The position numbers and the translations under genes are program-made. This document shows, piece after piece, positions 1 through 9,185 of a stretch of 64,000 nucleotides of DNA (position 1 is its first letter; each line of letters starts with the position of its first letter). The stretch covers positions 62,001 to 126,000 of the forward strand of contig PSQJ01000001.1 in the NCBI GenBank assembly GCA_003045065.1. Reading direction: 5' to 3'. A model generated the notes under the pieces. That model saw nothing but the letters and a program-made list of their open reading frames with translations, was not told the DNA's origin and searched no databases. Origin of the DNA: Candidatus Liberibacter europaeus. GTDB lineage: Bacteria; Pseudomonadota; Alphaproteobacteria; Rhizobiales; Rhizobiaceae.

Positions 1-461
1 ATATCCCATCCTATAAGTTGACCGTTGCCAAATAAGGAACTATAGAATTGGGAGATGATCAAATATAACAGCAAGTTTCTGAATCGCATCTAAAGGGAAA
101 CTTACAATCATTAGGCAGAATATTAATACGTGTAAGTAGGATTTTAATACAATTTAAACATGATAATTGGACTTAGCAAACTTTTGATTGATTCAATTGA
201 AAATGTTTTGTTCATGAGTAAAGCAGATTATAGGGACTCGTAATCAGGAGATAATTGGAAGCAGAATTGCTAATTTGAAAAGTAGCACATACTTAAAAGA
301 TAAAACCGAAATTGATAAAATACACCTTAAAATAAATGACTTATATTTTATCTGTTGACTCTTATACAATAATTATAATTTCTGTGAAATTAAAATAGCC
401 AATAATACGGTGCTTATAGTGATCATAAAGATCTAATAAACATCATGTTCTAGGAAAATAC
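1..461. other. Non-coding left edge
   Basis: No open reading frame of convincing length lies here. The sequence is AT-rich. In rhizobia proA usually precedes nadD, but I see no recognisable proA tail. Bases 216-258 vaguely resemble a D-arm and anticodon region of a tRNA-Thr with a CGT triplet, but the stems do not form. TTGACT at 355-360 and TATAAT at 374-379 resemble promoter hexamers, but the 13-base spacer is too short for a normal sigma-70 promoter. Confidence 0.5.
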
Positions 462-1160
462 ATGCCAAAAAACAACTCAAAATTTAACGATCCACATATT
501 GCTAATATTAAATATAGATCAGGAATAATAAAGATAGATAAAACAATAGGAAATAGATACCTTAAAAATATTACATGCATGCCTCACACAGAGCCTGGAA
601 TGAAGATTGGATTGTTCGGAGGAACTTTTGATCCTCCACATCACGGACATATAGCAATAGCTAATATTGCCATCAAAAAGCTTGGTTTAGATCAATTATG
701 GTGGATAATTACTCCATCTAATCCTTTCAAAGATTCTCGATCCATATCACCACTGGAAATGCGCATTGAATTAAGCAAATCATTGGTCACAAATCCACTT
801 ATACGTATTACTGCTTTTGAATATTCTATGAATCAGCAGACCATTAATACGATACTTAAAGTCAAAAACCATAACAAATTAGTTGACTTCGTCTGGATCA
901 TGGGCGCAGATAATATCATAAATTTTCACCATTGGCATCAGTGGAAAAGAATTGTTATGGCAGTACCCATAGCAATTATTGATAGACCTAGAGAAAAGTT
1001 GAATTATATATCTTCTCCAATGGTAAAAGCTTTTGAACATGCAAGACTGGATGAATATATGAGTAATACTTTATGCAAAATACCCCCACCTTCTTGGATT
1101 TTTATTCATGACAAACATCATATAATAAGTTCTACAGATATTAAAAAACAAAAACTGTAA
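462..1160 (+). CDS. nadD: nicotinate-nucleotide adenylyltransferase
   Basis: NadD transfers AMP from ATP to nicotinate mononucleotide, giving deamido-NAD in NAD synthesis in the cytosol. The nucleotidyltransferase signature GLFGGTFDPPHHGH lies at about residues 51-64, followed by GLDQLWW and ITPSNPFK, and the protein ends on the family SSTDI motif. The 39-residue N-terminal extension before MPHTEPGMKIG resembles the longer rhizobial forms, and an AGGA sequence seven bases before 462 supports this start; an internal ATG at 579 has no such site. In rhizobia rsfS and rlmH usually follow. Here neither is present, and an unrelated protease gene converges from the other side. Confidence 0.93.
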   Translation: MPKNNSKFNDPHIANIKYRSGIIKIDKTIGNRYLKNITCMPHTEPGMKIGLFGGTFDPPHHGHIAIANIAIKKLGLDQLWWIITPSNPFKDSRSISPLEMRIELSKSLVTNPLIRITAFEYSMNQQTINTILKVKNHNKLVDFVWIMGADNIINFHHWHQWKRIVMAVPIAIIDRPREKLNYISSPMVKAFEHARLDEYMSNTLCKIPPPSWIFIHDKHHIISSTDIKKQKL

Positions 1161-1181
1161 TTCCATGCTGAATTTAGTCAC

Positions 1182-1292
1182 TTAATATGATCCTCTCAGC
1201 CTTTTCCTACTAATTCTATCAATCACCGCGGCATCCACGAGGTAAAGTGATGAATAAGACAAATATTCATCTTTTATTATACTATTGATCAC
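1182..1292 (-). CDS. 36-codon ORF overlapping the ptrA stop (hypothetical)
   Basis: A short frame starts with GTG inside the ptrA stop (GTGA overlap at 1289-1292) and runs 36 codons to TAA. AAGGAAGG lies just upstream within the ptrA 3' end and could serve as the ribosome site. The last 20 codons are richer in GC than the surrounding spacer and encode a basic tail (RISRKRLRGSY). I do not recognise the product. It could be a translationally coupled small protein, or the residue of the gene that followed ptrA in the donor; in E. coli recB follows ptrA directly. It is too short to judge by composition alone. Confidence 0.3.
   Translation of the reverse strand: MINSIIKDEYLSYSSLYLVDAAVIDRISRKRLRGSY
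1249..1271 (+). terminator. Hairpin terminator after nadD
   Basis: A perfect 8-bp stem (GATGAATA at 1249-1256, TATTCATC at 1264-1271) with a 7-base loop is followed at once by TTTTATTA on the plus strand. It sits 89 bases past the nadD stop, as expected for intrinsic termination. It also lies inside the small ORF on the opposite strand. Confidence 0.5.
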
Positions 1293-4174
1293 TTTTCCTT
1301 CCTTGGAAAAATCTTTTGCAATTCAGATATCGTTGGATAAGTTATCCAATCTTTCAATTGAACATAACCATCCTTATTAACTCCTTTAGCTATCACTTGT
1401 GAAACAAGAGCCAAACCTTTCTTTTGCAAAACTGCATTACTATAAAATGTTAATAAATCTTGCTGTGTAACCGTTTTCAATGCGTTGATTGTTTTTTCTT
1501 TTCTATCATCAAAATGAACATCATCCTGCCTCAAAGCATACATAAAACGATTTATCTCTTGATAAAAAGATTGCGGGGGTTGTTCAAGCTCAGTCAACAA
1601 TATCTTTCTGTATTGCTCAAATTCTTTCTTTGGCATCGCCTTTAATTTTTTAAATGCTAATTGATAAAAATTTTGATAGCGGGTATGCAAATACGCAGGT
1701 GTTTTGTTATTGCTCTGCAACACAAACTTAATCCCCCATTGCTTACCAAGAATAGTTTCCGAGGCATAAAGAGAATAACCTAACTTTTCTTGCGTCCTAA
1801 GTTGTTCAACAAACCATCCATGCAAAATTTGGGCTAAAATACTTGATAATACAAATCCTTTATTCTTATCATATCCAATCGGAATAAATATTTCAGCTAA
1901 TGCATTATCTGTATTATTTGCTTGATTTTCAAAATTTACTTTATATTCTTTATCAATAACAACTATATCCTTTTTCCCCCATTTTTTACCCTTATTATTT
2001 AATAAGTTACAAACGGATTTAATAGTATCAATCCCTTGTTTTGGTGTTAGATTCCCAAACACCATCGCTCTTAAAGGTGCATTTTCAATAGTATCTTTCC
2101 GATATTTTAGAATATCGTTTGCAGTTATTGTCTCTAGTTCTTTTAATAACTGATCCCTCTCAAAAAAAGGTACTTGTTCTAAACTTAGTGGATAAAGTGC
2201 TAAAGAACCAGCTTGATGATTATCACTAACTTCACACTGCTCTCTATAACGTGATTTCGCTTGAGCAACTTCTTCTTCTGAAATTGTAAATGCAAGATAT
2301 TCTTTAATCACTTTGATCATTAACTCAGGTAAATGTTGCGTATAACCACTAGTTCGAAATTGCAGACCTAAATTTGAAGATAAATTAATATACATTCCAG
2401 CTACTGAAGCTTGGTAGTTTAATTGAGATATTTTTAACCATGCCAAGTATTGCAGTAACCATGAACTTATTTGAGATTTTGCCGTTTTATTACTCTGCTC
2501 ACTGCGTAAATTTAAAAAGATTTCTCCTTGAGGTTCGTCAGCAAAATGTTGACTTGGCATATAAAATACTTGACAATTTCCTTGATTATATACCAATTCA
2601 GGATGCTGATAATGACGACTACTTTTAATTAAAGAAAAATCATTGGCAATATAAGGATTCAATTCAGGCAACGAAAACTTTATTGTTTTTTGTAAATCTG
2701 CCCATTTTTCGTATTGTTGCGGGTTAATTTTATCAACCTGATAGGGAGCATTGAGATGATAAGCTTCTTTATTATGTGGCTCATTCGGACTAGTAAACCA
2801 AATTCTGGCATTACGTGGAGTCAATTCTGATAAACGAGCGCTTATTGCTTGAGGATTAAAGCGATCAGCAATGTAATCAGCATCAAGAACATTGGCAATT
2901 GGCAAATACAACATTTCATTAGATAGTAGACCAGAAGACATACCACGCACAATAGAATAATTCTGATATAAATTATACATATTCCTTGCCATTTCATTAA
3001 AATAACTACTCTTAATCCCTCCCTTTTTTAACAAATTGATATAGGAAAATACTGCCGCAATAATCTTATCTCTGTGTTCCAAGCCCTTATCTGTTAATTC
3101 CATACCAATCACAAACATACCACTATTACCATCAATAGCAGGCATAGTATAAGCATGTATTCCTTCGGCGAATCTATTATTTAGCAACCAATCAGCAAGG
3201 GTATTATGACTTTGATGTCTTATTAAGTATGAAATATATTGATCTGTTTTACTACGAAACTCAGTTAAATTATTTGCAATACGAAATTCAAGAGACAAAT
3301 TTTTGTTCGGCTGAAAAGGCACATAATGAACTATTATTCCTTTTTCTTTATCAGTTATCGCAGGTACAGTTATGGCTGGAACACTAGCTTTTCGATTAGG
3401 AATACGACCAAAAGTTTCAGCCGCTATTTTAGCCAATTGACTCAGTGATTCCTTACCATATAAAAATCCTTTCATCAGATTAGCTGAATAATAACGATGA
3501 TGGAATTTTTTGAGTTCACTATGTAAATTACTATCTGGTTTGTCGCTTAATGTCTCTAGATTTCCAATCTTGAAACGTGAACTAGGATGCACAGAATTAA
3601 GTGTTTCAGAACGTACTTGATATCTCCTAAACATATCATTGGAACGGTACATTGTTGCTTCTGAATTAATAATATTTCGTTCTTGATCAGCCTTTATAGG
3701 ATCCAATAATGGCTCGGCTAAAGCATCTGCCAAGCGATCAGTGGCTGCTTTTAAAGCACCATTTTTCACTTTTAGGTAGAAATCGGTCGAATGAAAACCA
3801 GTCATACCATTATGACTACCACCATTTTTTCCCACAAATTCTACTATTGGACGTGACACAGGATAGCGCTTAGAACCATGAAATATCATATGTTCAAGGT
3901 AATGTGCCAAGCCAAGTTGTTGGTTTGGATCACACATTGAGCCAATAGGTAAACTTACCGACGCGAATGATTCAACGGCTTCTGGATCAGATTCTAGCAA
4001 TACAATCATCTCATTAGAAAGTTTTATCGCCTGATACTGTCTAGTATTCCTCTCACTTTTGTTTATCTTATCAGGTAAAACTTGCCAATCCGGCTCAGCA
4101 ATGCTTACTGTACTAAATAACAACACAGACATGACTATCATTGTTTTCATGACAAATCTTATTATTTTCAGCAT
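1289..4174 (-). CDS. ptrA: pitrilysin (protease III), M16 zinc metallopeptidase, exported
   Basis: A 961-residue M16 peptidase of the insulin-degrading enzyme/pitrilysin class. A signal peptide covers residues 1-26 (hydrophobic core, cleavage after SIA), predicting a periplasmic enzyme that degrades peptides and small unfolded proteins. The inverted zinc motif HYLEH is at 91-95 and the third ligand Glu is at 172 in NSEATM. Segments such as ETLSDKP, YYSANLMK, SLPELNPYI and GYTQHLPEL match E. coli protease III as I remember it, end to end, so the protein is full length. This type is typical of enterobacteria, not of rhizobia, and the gene sits where rsfS-rlmH would be expected. That suggests horizontal acquisition. 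The first ATG is used; an alternative ATG at codon 9 has no better ribosome site. Confidence 0.93.
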   Translation of the reverse strand: MLKIIRFVMKTMIVMSVLLFSTVSIAEPDWQVLPDKINKSERNTRQYQAIKLSNEMIVLLESDPEAVESFASVSLPIGSMCDPNQQLGLAHYLEHMIFHGSKRYPVSRPIVEFVGKNGGSHNGMTGFHSTDFYLKVKNGALKAATDRLADALAEPLLDPIKADQERNIINSEATMYRSNDMFRRYQVRSETLNSVHPSSRFKIGNLETLSDKPDSNLHSELKKFHHRYYSANLMKGFLYGKESLSQLAKIAAETFGRIPNRKASVPAITVPAITDKEKGIIVHYVPFQPNKNLSLEFRIANNLTEFRSKTDQYISYLIRHQSHNTLADWLLNNRFAEGIHAYTMPAIDGNSGMFVIGMELTDKGLEHRDKIIAAVFSYINLLKKGGIKSSYFNEMARNMYNLYQNYSIVRGMSSGLLSNEMLYLPIANVLDADYIADRFNPQAISARLSELTPRNARIWFTSPNEPHNKEAYHLNAPYQVDKINPQQYEKWADLQKTIKFSLPELNPYIANDFSLIKSSRHYQHPELVYNQGNCQVFYMPSQHFADEPQGEIFLNLRSEQSNKTAKSQISSWLLQYLAWLKISQLNYQASVAGMYINLSSNLGLQFRTSGYTQHLPELMIKVIKEYLAFTISEEEVAQAKSRYREQCEVSDNHQAGSLALYPLSLEQVPFFERDQLLKELETITANDILKYRKDTIENAPLRAMVFGNLTPKQGIDTIKSVCNLLNNKGKKWGKKDIVVIDKEYKVNFENQANNTDNALAEIFIPIGYDKNKGFVLSSILAQILHGWFVEQLRTQEKLGYSLYASETILGKQWGIKFVLQSNNKTPAYLHTRYQNFYQLAFKKLKAMPKKEFEQYRKILLTELEQPPQSFYQEINRFMYALRQDDVHFDDRKEKTINALKTVTQQDLLTFYSNAVLQKKGLALVSQVIAKGVNKDGYVQLKDWITYPTISELQKIFPRKEK

Positions 4175-4572
4175 CTTTTTTAAATCTTTCTTTTATTTTT
4201 TCTAAAGATCGCCCTCGGCAATAAGTGAGTTACGTTTGTTTTTTGTATTGCATAAAGCAAATTATTATCTAATTATTAAAAACCTGAACAATATAGACAT
4301 CATCCGTTTGATAACTTTTTTATAATAAAATTCTATAAATTAAGAAACCATTATATTAACAAAATGAAAATTACTCACGATCTATGGCATCTGATAATGC
4401 ACAACTCCCAACTCTTTCCACCATCATGATCAACGTAACGGATACTAGCATCGGCAGCATATCTAAAGGCAAAAAACAACCATGAGCTATTATTCCACTA
4501 GAATGATTAATCAGAAAAATAAATATTCACAGGGATACAGATAAAAAGAACACAAAATACTGCAACAAACGT
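4175..4572. other. Spacer with a coding-like relic
   Basis: About 400 bases between ptrA and tRNA-Arg. Most is AT-rich and featureless. Bases about 4375-4500 are visibly richer in GC and open over 33 to more than 50 codons in several frames, such as a plus-strand ATG frame from 4384 that closes after 33 codons and two minus-strand frames. None is recognisable. A decayed gene fragment is the best guess. Confidence 0.35.
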
Positions 4573-4649
4573 TGGTGCGCCCGAAGAGATTCGAACTCCT
4601 GACCCCCAGATTCGTAGTCTGGTACTCTATCCAGCTGAGCTACGGGCGC
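4573..4649 (-). tRNA. tRNA-Arg (ACG)
   Basis: A 77-nt cloverleaf on the minus strand. The 7-bp acceptor stem GCGCCCG pairs with CGGGCGC, the anticodon loop reads CTACGAA (anticodon ACG), the T-loop is TTCGAAT, and the discriminator is A followed by an encoded CCA. The ACG anticodon is expected to be deaminated to ICG and read CGU/CGC/CGA. Confidence 0.95.
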
Positions 4650-5034
4650 TAAAATAACCAGCACATTACCTGTAAAACGATATGAGTAAGATTGCAATAA
4701 GGGTTTGCAAAAAAAAGCAGTTATAAGAAAGAAATCGCACTAATAATCAAAAATAATGTATTGAATGCTTTTAATAAAAGTTAATTATTTTTTAATACAA
4801 TACTACTGCTAACCATTATAAAAAAAGACTAATACCTAATTTATAAATTCATGTAATTATTACAAAGATCAAGATATAGTTAGATAAAATAAAAAATTAC
4901 ACATTTACATACAATAAACATGTACAAGATAATAAAACATTGAAATATCATAGTTACTAAATCCACCATGGTATTTATCACAACATAATATTTATACCAT
5001 TAGATGGTCTGAATAAGTAGCAGATGATATACAA
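4650..5034. other. AT-rich spacer
   Basis: About 385 bases between tRNA-Arg and rcdA with no ORF, RNA gene or repeat that I can recognise. A tiny inverted repeat (ACCAT-TAG-ATGGT near 4997-5009) lies just past the rcdA stop but has no T-run on the relevant strand. Confidence 0.4.
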
Positions 5035-5547
5035 TCAAAAATTTCCAAAACATGCTTCTAATAATTTAATTTGCGTTTGAACATGATTTGGCTTACTAGA
5101 AATAAAGTCAAAGTTTGTACTATAAATTTCTTTGTCTAGTAATATTATCCTATTTTGAAGCTGAATTGAGCGTTCCACAAGATTTCTAAAAAAATAAGGC
5201 ACATCATTCCATCCAGTAATAGTAAAATCTGGATCAGAAGAATCAAACTTAATTTTCTTTTTCTCCATAATTACCTGTTCAAGAGACATCTCTCTATTTT
5301 CTAAAGCACGTTGCAACAATATCCATGAAACCATTTGCATCAAACGGGTTGTCAAACAAATCGATTCAGAATCATACAATGCAGAAGCGGCACGAGGTAA
5401 TGATTTTGATAATGAACGCCCATCCCCATCAAAATAACAAGATGTAGCTTCTACAAGAGACATGCTTTCTTCATAAAGAACTTTCAAACGAATAAAAGAC
5501 ACTGTCTTATTCATAAAACTAATCGAACACGAAACACGATTAGACAT
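5035..5547 (-). CDS. rcdA: RcdA-like regulator of CtrA degradation (DUF1465)
   Basis: The 170-residue protein matches the DUF1465 family: an N-terminal FMNKTVSFIRLKVLYEES stretch, a YFDGDGR segment and a long helical middle with TTRLMQMVSWIL. In Caulobacter RcdA is an adaptor that helps ClpXP destroy the cell-cycle regulator CtrA with CpdR and PopA. Here the role is inferred from the family. The start has AAGGA nearby. The gene lies downstream of fba on the same strand after 180 bases, a common rhizobial neighbourhood. The family is small and helical, and the assignment rests on remembered consensus. Confidence 0.8.
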   Translation of the reverse strand: MSNRVSCSISFMNKTVSFIRLKVLYEESMSLVEATSCYFDGDGRSLSKSLPRAASALYDSESICLTTRLMQMVSWILLQRALENREMSLEQVIMEKKKIKFDSSDPDFTITGWNDVPYFFRNLVERSIQLQNRIILLDKEIYSTNFDFISSKPNHVQTQIKLLEACFGNF

Positions 5548-5726
5548 AAACCAATCCTTATCTAAAATTCACCAAATCCATAAATTATGAATATTATGTA
5601 TCACATAACCTCCACGAACTTTAAAACACAAATTCCAATAAACATAAGCGACCATTGGAAAATATACCCTATAATAAAAAACTAGTTTACGTGATTTTAA
5701 AATAGAATATTATCCTTTTTCCAAAA

Positions 5727-6746
5727 TTATTTTGCATTATGCGTTTCCAAAATTTCCTTCCAACATCCCATGCTTGCTAAACTATTCATACGAGCACGAT
5801 GAGATAAAATATTTTGCGCAGCAACCTCATTTTCTTTTTTACCCTGCCATGTACGCAATGTAGATTCCTGTAATGCACGACCATAAGAGAAACTTAGTTT
5901 CCAAGGACAATTACCTATTGCATTTATTGCTGACAAACGAGATGTAGCATCATGTTCAGATTGACCTCCAGATAAAAAAGCTATCCCTTGAACAGCAGGT
6001 GGTACTACACGTTTAAGCGTTCTTATGGTCTTATTAGCAATTTCTTCATCTGATACTTTAATAGCATCTTTCCCTGGCAGCACCATATTAGATTTCAAAA
6101 CAAGTCCCTCTAAACACACTCTCATAGCAGATAATTCATCAAATAGCGCACGCAATACAAATTCTGTTACCTCTGCACAACGATCAATCGTATGGTTTCC
6201 ATCCATCAAAACTTCAGGTTCAACTATGGGAACAATACCAAAACTTTGACAAGTAGCTGCATAACGAGCTAACGTATGCACATTTGCTTTTACAATCGCA
6301 GTACTTGGAAATACATCTGAAATAGATAAAACAATACGCCACTTAGCAACACTCGCTCCAACGCCTTTATATGATTTTAATCTCACATCTAAATCATCTA
6401 ATCCTGCGACAATATTTTCTCCAGGGTATAACGGACAAGGCCTTAATCCTTGATCTACCTTAATGCCTATTAACACACCGGCAGAATTGATAAGATCCAC
6501 AAACCTAGTTCCATCTTTAGCCTCCTGATAAAGGGTCTCTTCATACAGCAATATACTAGAAACATATTTCATAGCTTCCTGAGATCTAAATAACATCTCT
6601 CGATAATCACGTCTTGAATCTTTCGTGGATTCCAAGCCAATAGCATCAAAACGCTTTTGTATAGTAGCATTAGATTCATCCGCGGCCAAAATACCCTTGC
6701 CTGTCTGGAATATTCTCGCAACAACGTTTTCAATTTTTTCAACCAT
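5727..6746 (-). CDS. fba: class I fructose-bisphosphate aldolase
   Basis: Cleaves fructose-1,6-bisphosphate to dihydroxyacetone phosphate and glyceraldehyde-3-phosphate. The 339 residues show the class I aldolase pattern: GKGILAADES at 17-26, KVDQGL at about 96-101, and the Schiff-base lysine at 218 in LEGLVLKSNMVLPG, followed later by FLSGGQSEHDA. GGAG lies a suitable distance upstream of the ATG. It is the last gene of the tkt-gap-pgk-fba set, 50 bases after pgk, so probably co-transcribed. Class I (metal-independent) aldolase is normal in Rhizobiales. Confidence 0.95.
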   Translation of the reverse strand: MVEKIENVVARIFQTGKGILAADESNATIQKRFDAIGLESTKDSRRDYREMLFRSQEAMKYVSSILLYEETLYQEAKDGTRFVDLINSAGVLIGIKVDQGLRPCPLYPGENIVAGLDDLDVRLKSYKGVGASVAKWRIVLSISDVFPSTAIVKANVHTLARYAATCQSFGIVPIVEPEVLMDGNHTIDRCAEVTEFVLRALFDELSAMRVCLEGLVLKSNMVLPGKDAIKVSDEEIANKTIRTLKRVVPPAVQGIAFLSGGQSEHDATSRLSAINAIGNCPWKLSFSYGRALQESTLRTWQGKKENEVAAQNILSHRARMNSLASMGCWKEILETHNAK

Positions 6747-6796
6747 TCTGTACTATCTCCATAAAATATAACTTTCATAGGGTTATTCTTTTAAAA

Positions 6797-8005
6797 TTAT
6801 AACCTATGCTCAGATGATAAAGCCACAATACCGGGCAAATCTCCTCCCTCCAACCATGTAAAAAATGCTCCTCCAGCAGTAGATACATAGGTAAAATTGT
6901 CAATAACATCTGCATGAGCAAGTGAGGCAATAGTATCGCCACCACCAGCTACAGAAATCATCCCTCTTTCCTTAGTCAATTGAGCTACAAAACGCGCTAT
7001 CTCAACTGTACTCAAATCAAAAGGCGGTACTTCAAAAACACCAAGTGGACCATTCCATATCAGAGTTTTAGCCTGAATAATGGACTTTTTAATATACTCT
7101 ACTGTCTTATGACCAATATCCAATATCATGTAATCTCTCGGTATAGATTCTACAGAAACATTTTGTGTTTCGATTCCTTTTTTCAACTCTTTAGCAACTA
7201 CAACATCCCTAGGTAAAATAATTTCACAACCATACTTATCAGCTTCAAATAATATTTGGCGAACACTTTCAAAACAATCTCTCTGACATAATGATTGTCC
7301 TATATCTATTCCATCCGAGAATAAAAAACTATTAGCCATTCCCCCGCCGATTACTAATTTATCAACATTCTTTGCCAAGTTAATTAACAATTCAATTTTT
7401 GTAGAAACTTTAGATCCTCCAGCAATCGCAACTAAAGGTTTTTTAGATAGACTGAAACAATCTTCTAGCATATTTAGTTCTTTATACATGGCACGACCAA
7501 CACAAGAAGGTAGTAATCGAGATAATCCTGCAACTGAAGCATGCTCTCTATGCGAAACAGAAAATGCATCATTCACATAAAAATCCCCGTTATTTGCCAA
7601 CATCCTAACAAAACAAGGATCATTTGTCTCTTCTCCTGGATAAAACCTCACATTCTCGGCAAGAATAATTTCTCCACTCGATAAATCTGAGACTGCTTGG
7701 GACAACAGACCGCCAATACAATCTTTAACAAATATAATTTTTTTTTTGAGAATACATTCTGCAATAGGCAAAACATTACCTAAAGAAAACTTCTCATCTG
7801 GTTTACTGTTGGGACGCCCCAAATGAGAAAGAATCACAATTTTTGCTTTTCTTTCTACAAGCTCAAGAATTGTAGGAACCACTTGCTCAATACGAGTAAC
7901 ATCAGAAACTTTCCCATCTACAAAAGGAACATTCCAGTCAACACGCAACAAGCACCGACGTCCCGTAATATCAGGAAGATCATCCATAGTCCTAAGATAA
8001 CTCAC
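6797..8005 (-). CDS. pgk: phosphoglycerate kinase
   Basis: Interconverts 1,3-bisphosphoglycerate plus ADP and 3-phosphoglycerate plus ATP. The 402-residue length is typical. Motifs include LRVDWNVP near residue 20, the substrate segment ILSHLGRPN, GGSKVSTKIELL, GGGMANSFLF and the nucleotide loop GGGDTIASLA near 353. It starts with GTG behind AAAGGG. It lies between gap and fba in one minus-strand run, with 119 bases to gap and 50 to fba. Confidence 0.97.
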   Translation of the reverse strand: MSYLRTMDDLPDITGRRCLLRVDWNVPFVDGKVSDVTRIEQVVPTILELVERKAKIVILSHLGRPNSKPDEKFSLGNVLPIAECILKKKIIFVKDCIGGLLSQAVSDLSSGEIILAENVRFYPGEETNDPCFVRMLANNGDFYVNDAFSVSHREHASVAGLSRLLPSCVGRAMYKELNMLEDCFSLSKKPLVAIAGGSKVSTKIELLINLAKNVDKLVIGGGMANSFLFSDGIDIGQSLCQRDCFESVRQILFEADKYGCEIILPRDVVVAKELKKGIETQNVSVESIPRDYMILDIGHKTVEYIKKSIIQAKTLIWNGPLGVFEVPPFDLSTVEIARFVAQLTKERGMISVAGGGDTIASLAHADVIDNFTYVSTAGGAFFTWLEGGDLPGIVALSSEHRL

Positions 8006-8124
8006 AATACAACCCTTTTACTAATAAACTCAGAACATATGAACAATTGATAGATGTACTATATATCTCACGTCTTCTTCTCCTATCAGGAGAATAAATT
8101 TGGAATGAAAGGAAAATCAATCAT

Positions 8125-9126
8125 CTAAACTAATTTTCCCATAGCGGATGCTGTATCCAACATACGATTAGAAAATCCCCATTCATTATCATACCAAGAA
8201 AGGACGCGTACAAAATTTTCATTCACAACACGTGTCTGATCAGCAGCAAATATAGATGAATATGGGCTATGATTAAAATCAATTGATACTAATGGAAGCA
8301 CAACATAGCTTAAAATATTTTCTAACTCTTTTTCAGAAAATGATCTAATTGCATCATTTATCTCTTCAACAGTAACATTTCTACTTGCTATAAATTTCAA
8401 ATCTATCATTGACACATTAGGCGTGGGAACTCGAATGGACGAACCATCTAATTTGCCTTTAAGATTGGGTAAAATCAATTCCACAGATTTAGTGGCTCCA
8501 GTGGATGTAGGTATCATTGATATAGCTGCAGCCCGAGAACGGTAAAGATCATTATGCCCTGCGTCTAGAATACGCTGATCACCAGTATAAGAATGAACAG
8601 TCGTCATATAACCTTTTTCAATACCAAAAATTTTATCTAAAACATATACTATTGGCACTAAGCAGTTAGTAGTACAGGAAGAATTAGAAACAATTATATC
8701 ATCTTTGCTTAAAGATTCATGATTAATACCATAAACGATCGTATTATCAGCTTCCTTACAAGGAGCAGATACCAGAACTCGCTTAGAACCATTAGACAAA
8801 TGCACAGAAGATTTTTCCTTGGTTGTAAACAAACCTGTACATTCCATAGCCACATCAATATCATCCCATGGTAGTTCTTGCGGATCACGGGAATTCGTCA
8901 CCCTTATGGGACCAAAACCAACATCTATTGTATTATCAGAAACTTTTACCATTCCTGAAAATCTACCATGCACCGAATCATATCTTAACAAATGAGCCAT
9001 TGTTTCTACTGGTTTAAAATCATTGATGGCAACAATCTTAACATCATCCCTCTTATTCTCAGCCATAGCGCGAACGATACATCGTCCTATACGACCTAAT
9101 CCATTTATAGCAACTCTTACAACCAT
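8125..9126 (-). CDS. gap: glyceraldehyde-3-phosphate dehydrogenase
   Basis: NAD-dependent oxidation and phosphorylation of glyceraldehyde-3-phosphate. The 333 residues begin with the Rossmann motif INGLGRIGR (8-16). The catalytic Cys151 lies in SNSSCTTNC, the catalytic His178 in TTVHSYTGDQ, and the C-terminus has WYDNEWGFSNRM. GGAGATAATAT precedes the ATG, a strong ribosome site. Second in the tkt-gap-pgk-fba run, 59 bases after tkt. Confidence 0.97.
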   Translation of the reverse strand: MVVRVAINGLGRIGRCIVRAMAENKRDDVKIVAINDFKPVETMAHLLRYDSVHGRFSGMVKVSDNTIDVGFGPIRVTNSRDPQELPWDDIDVAMECTGLFTTKEKSSVHLSNGSKRVLVSAPCKEADNTIVYGINHESLSKDDIIVSNSSCTTNCLVPIVYVLDKIFGIEKGYMTTVHSYTGDQRILDAGHNDLYRSRAAAISMIPTSTGATKSVELILPNLKGKLDGSSIRVPTPNVSMIDLKFIASRNVTVEEINDAIRSFSEKELENILSYVVLPLVSIDFNHSPYSSIFAADQTRVVNENFVRVLSWYDNEWGFSNRMLDTASAMGKLV

Positions 9127-9185
9127 ATATTATCTCCTCTGGATAGATAATTTAAAACAACCATAAACATAAAACAAAAATAACA

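Noticed and set aside
1100..1160. NadD appears short at its C-terminus
   Set aside because: Rhizobial NadD proteins also end soon after the SSTxxR region, so this is not a truncation.
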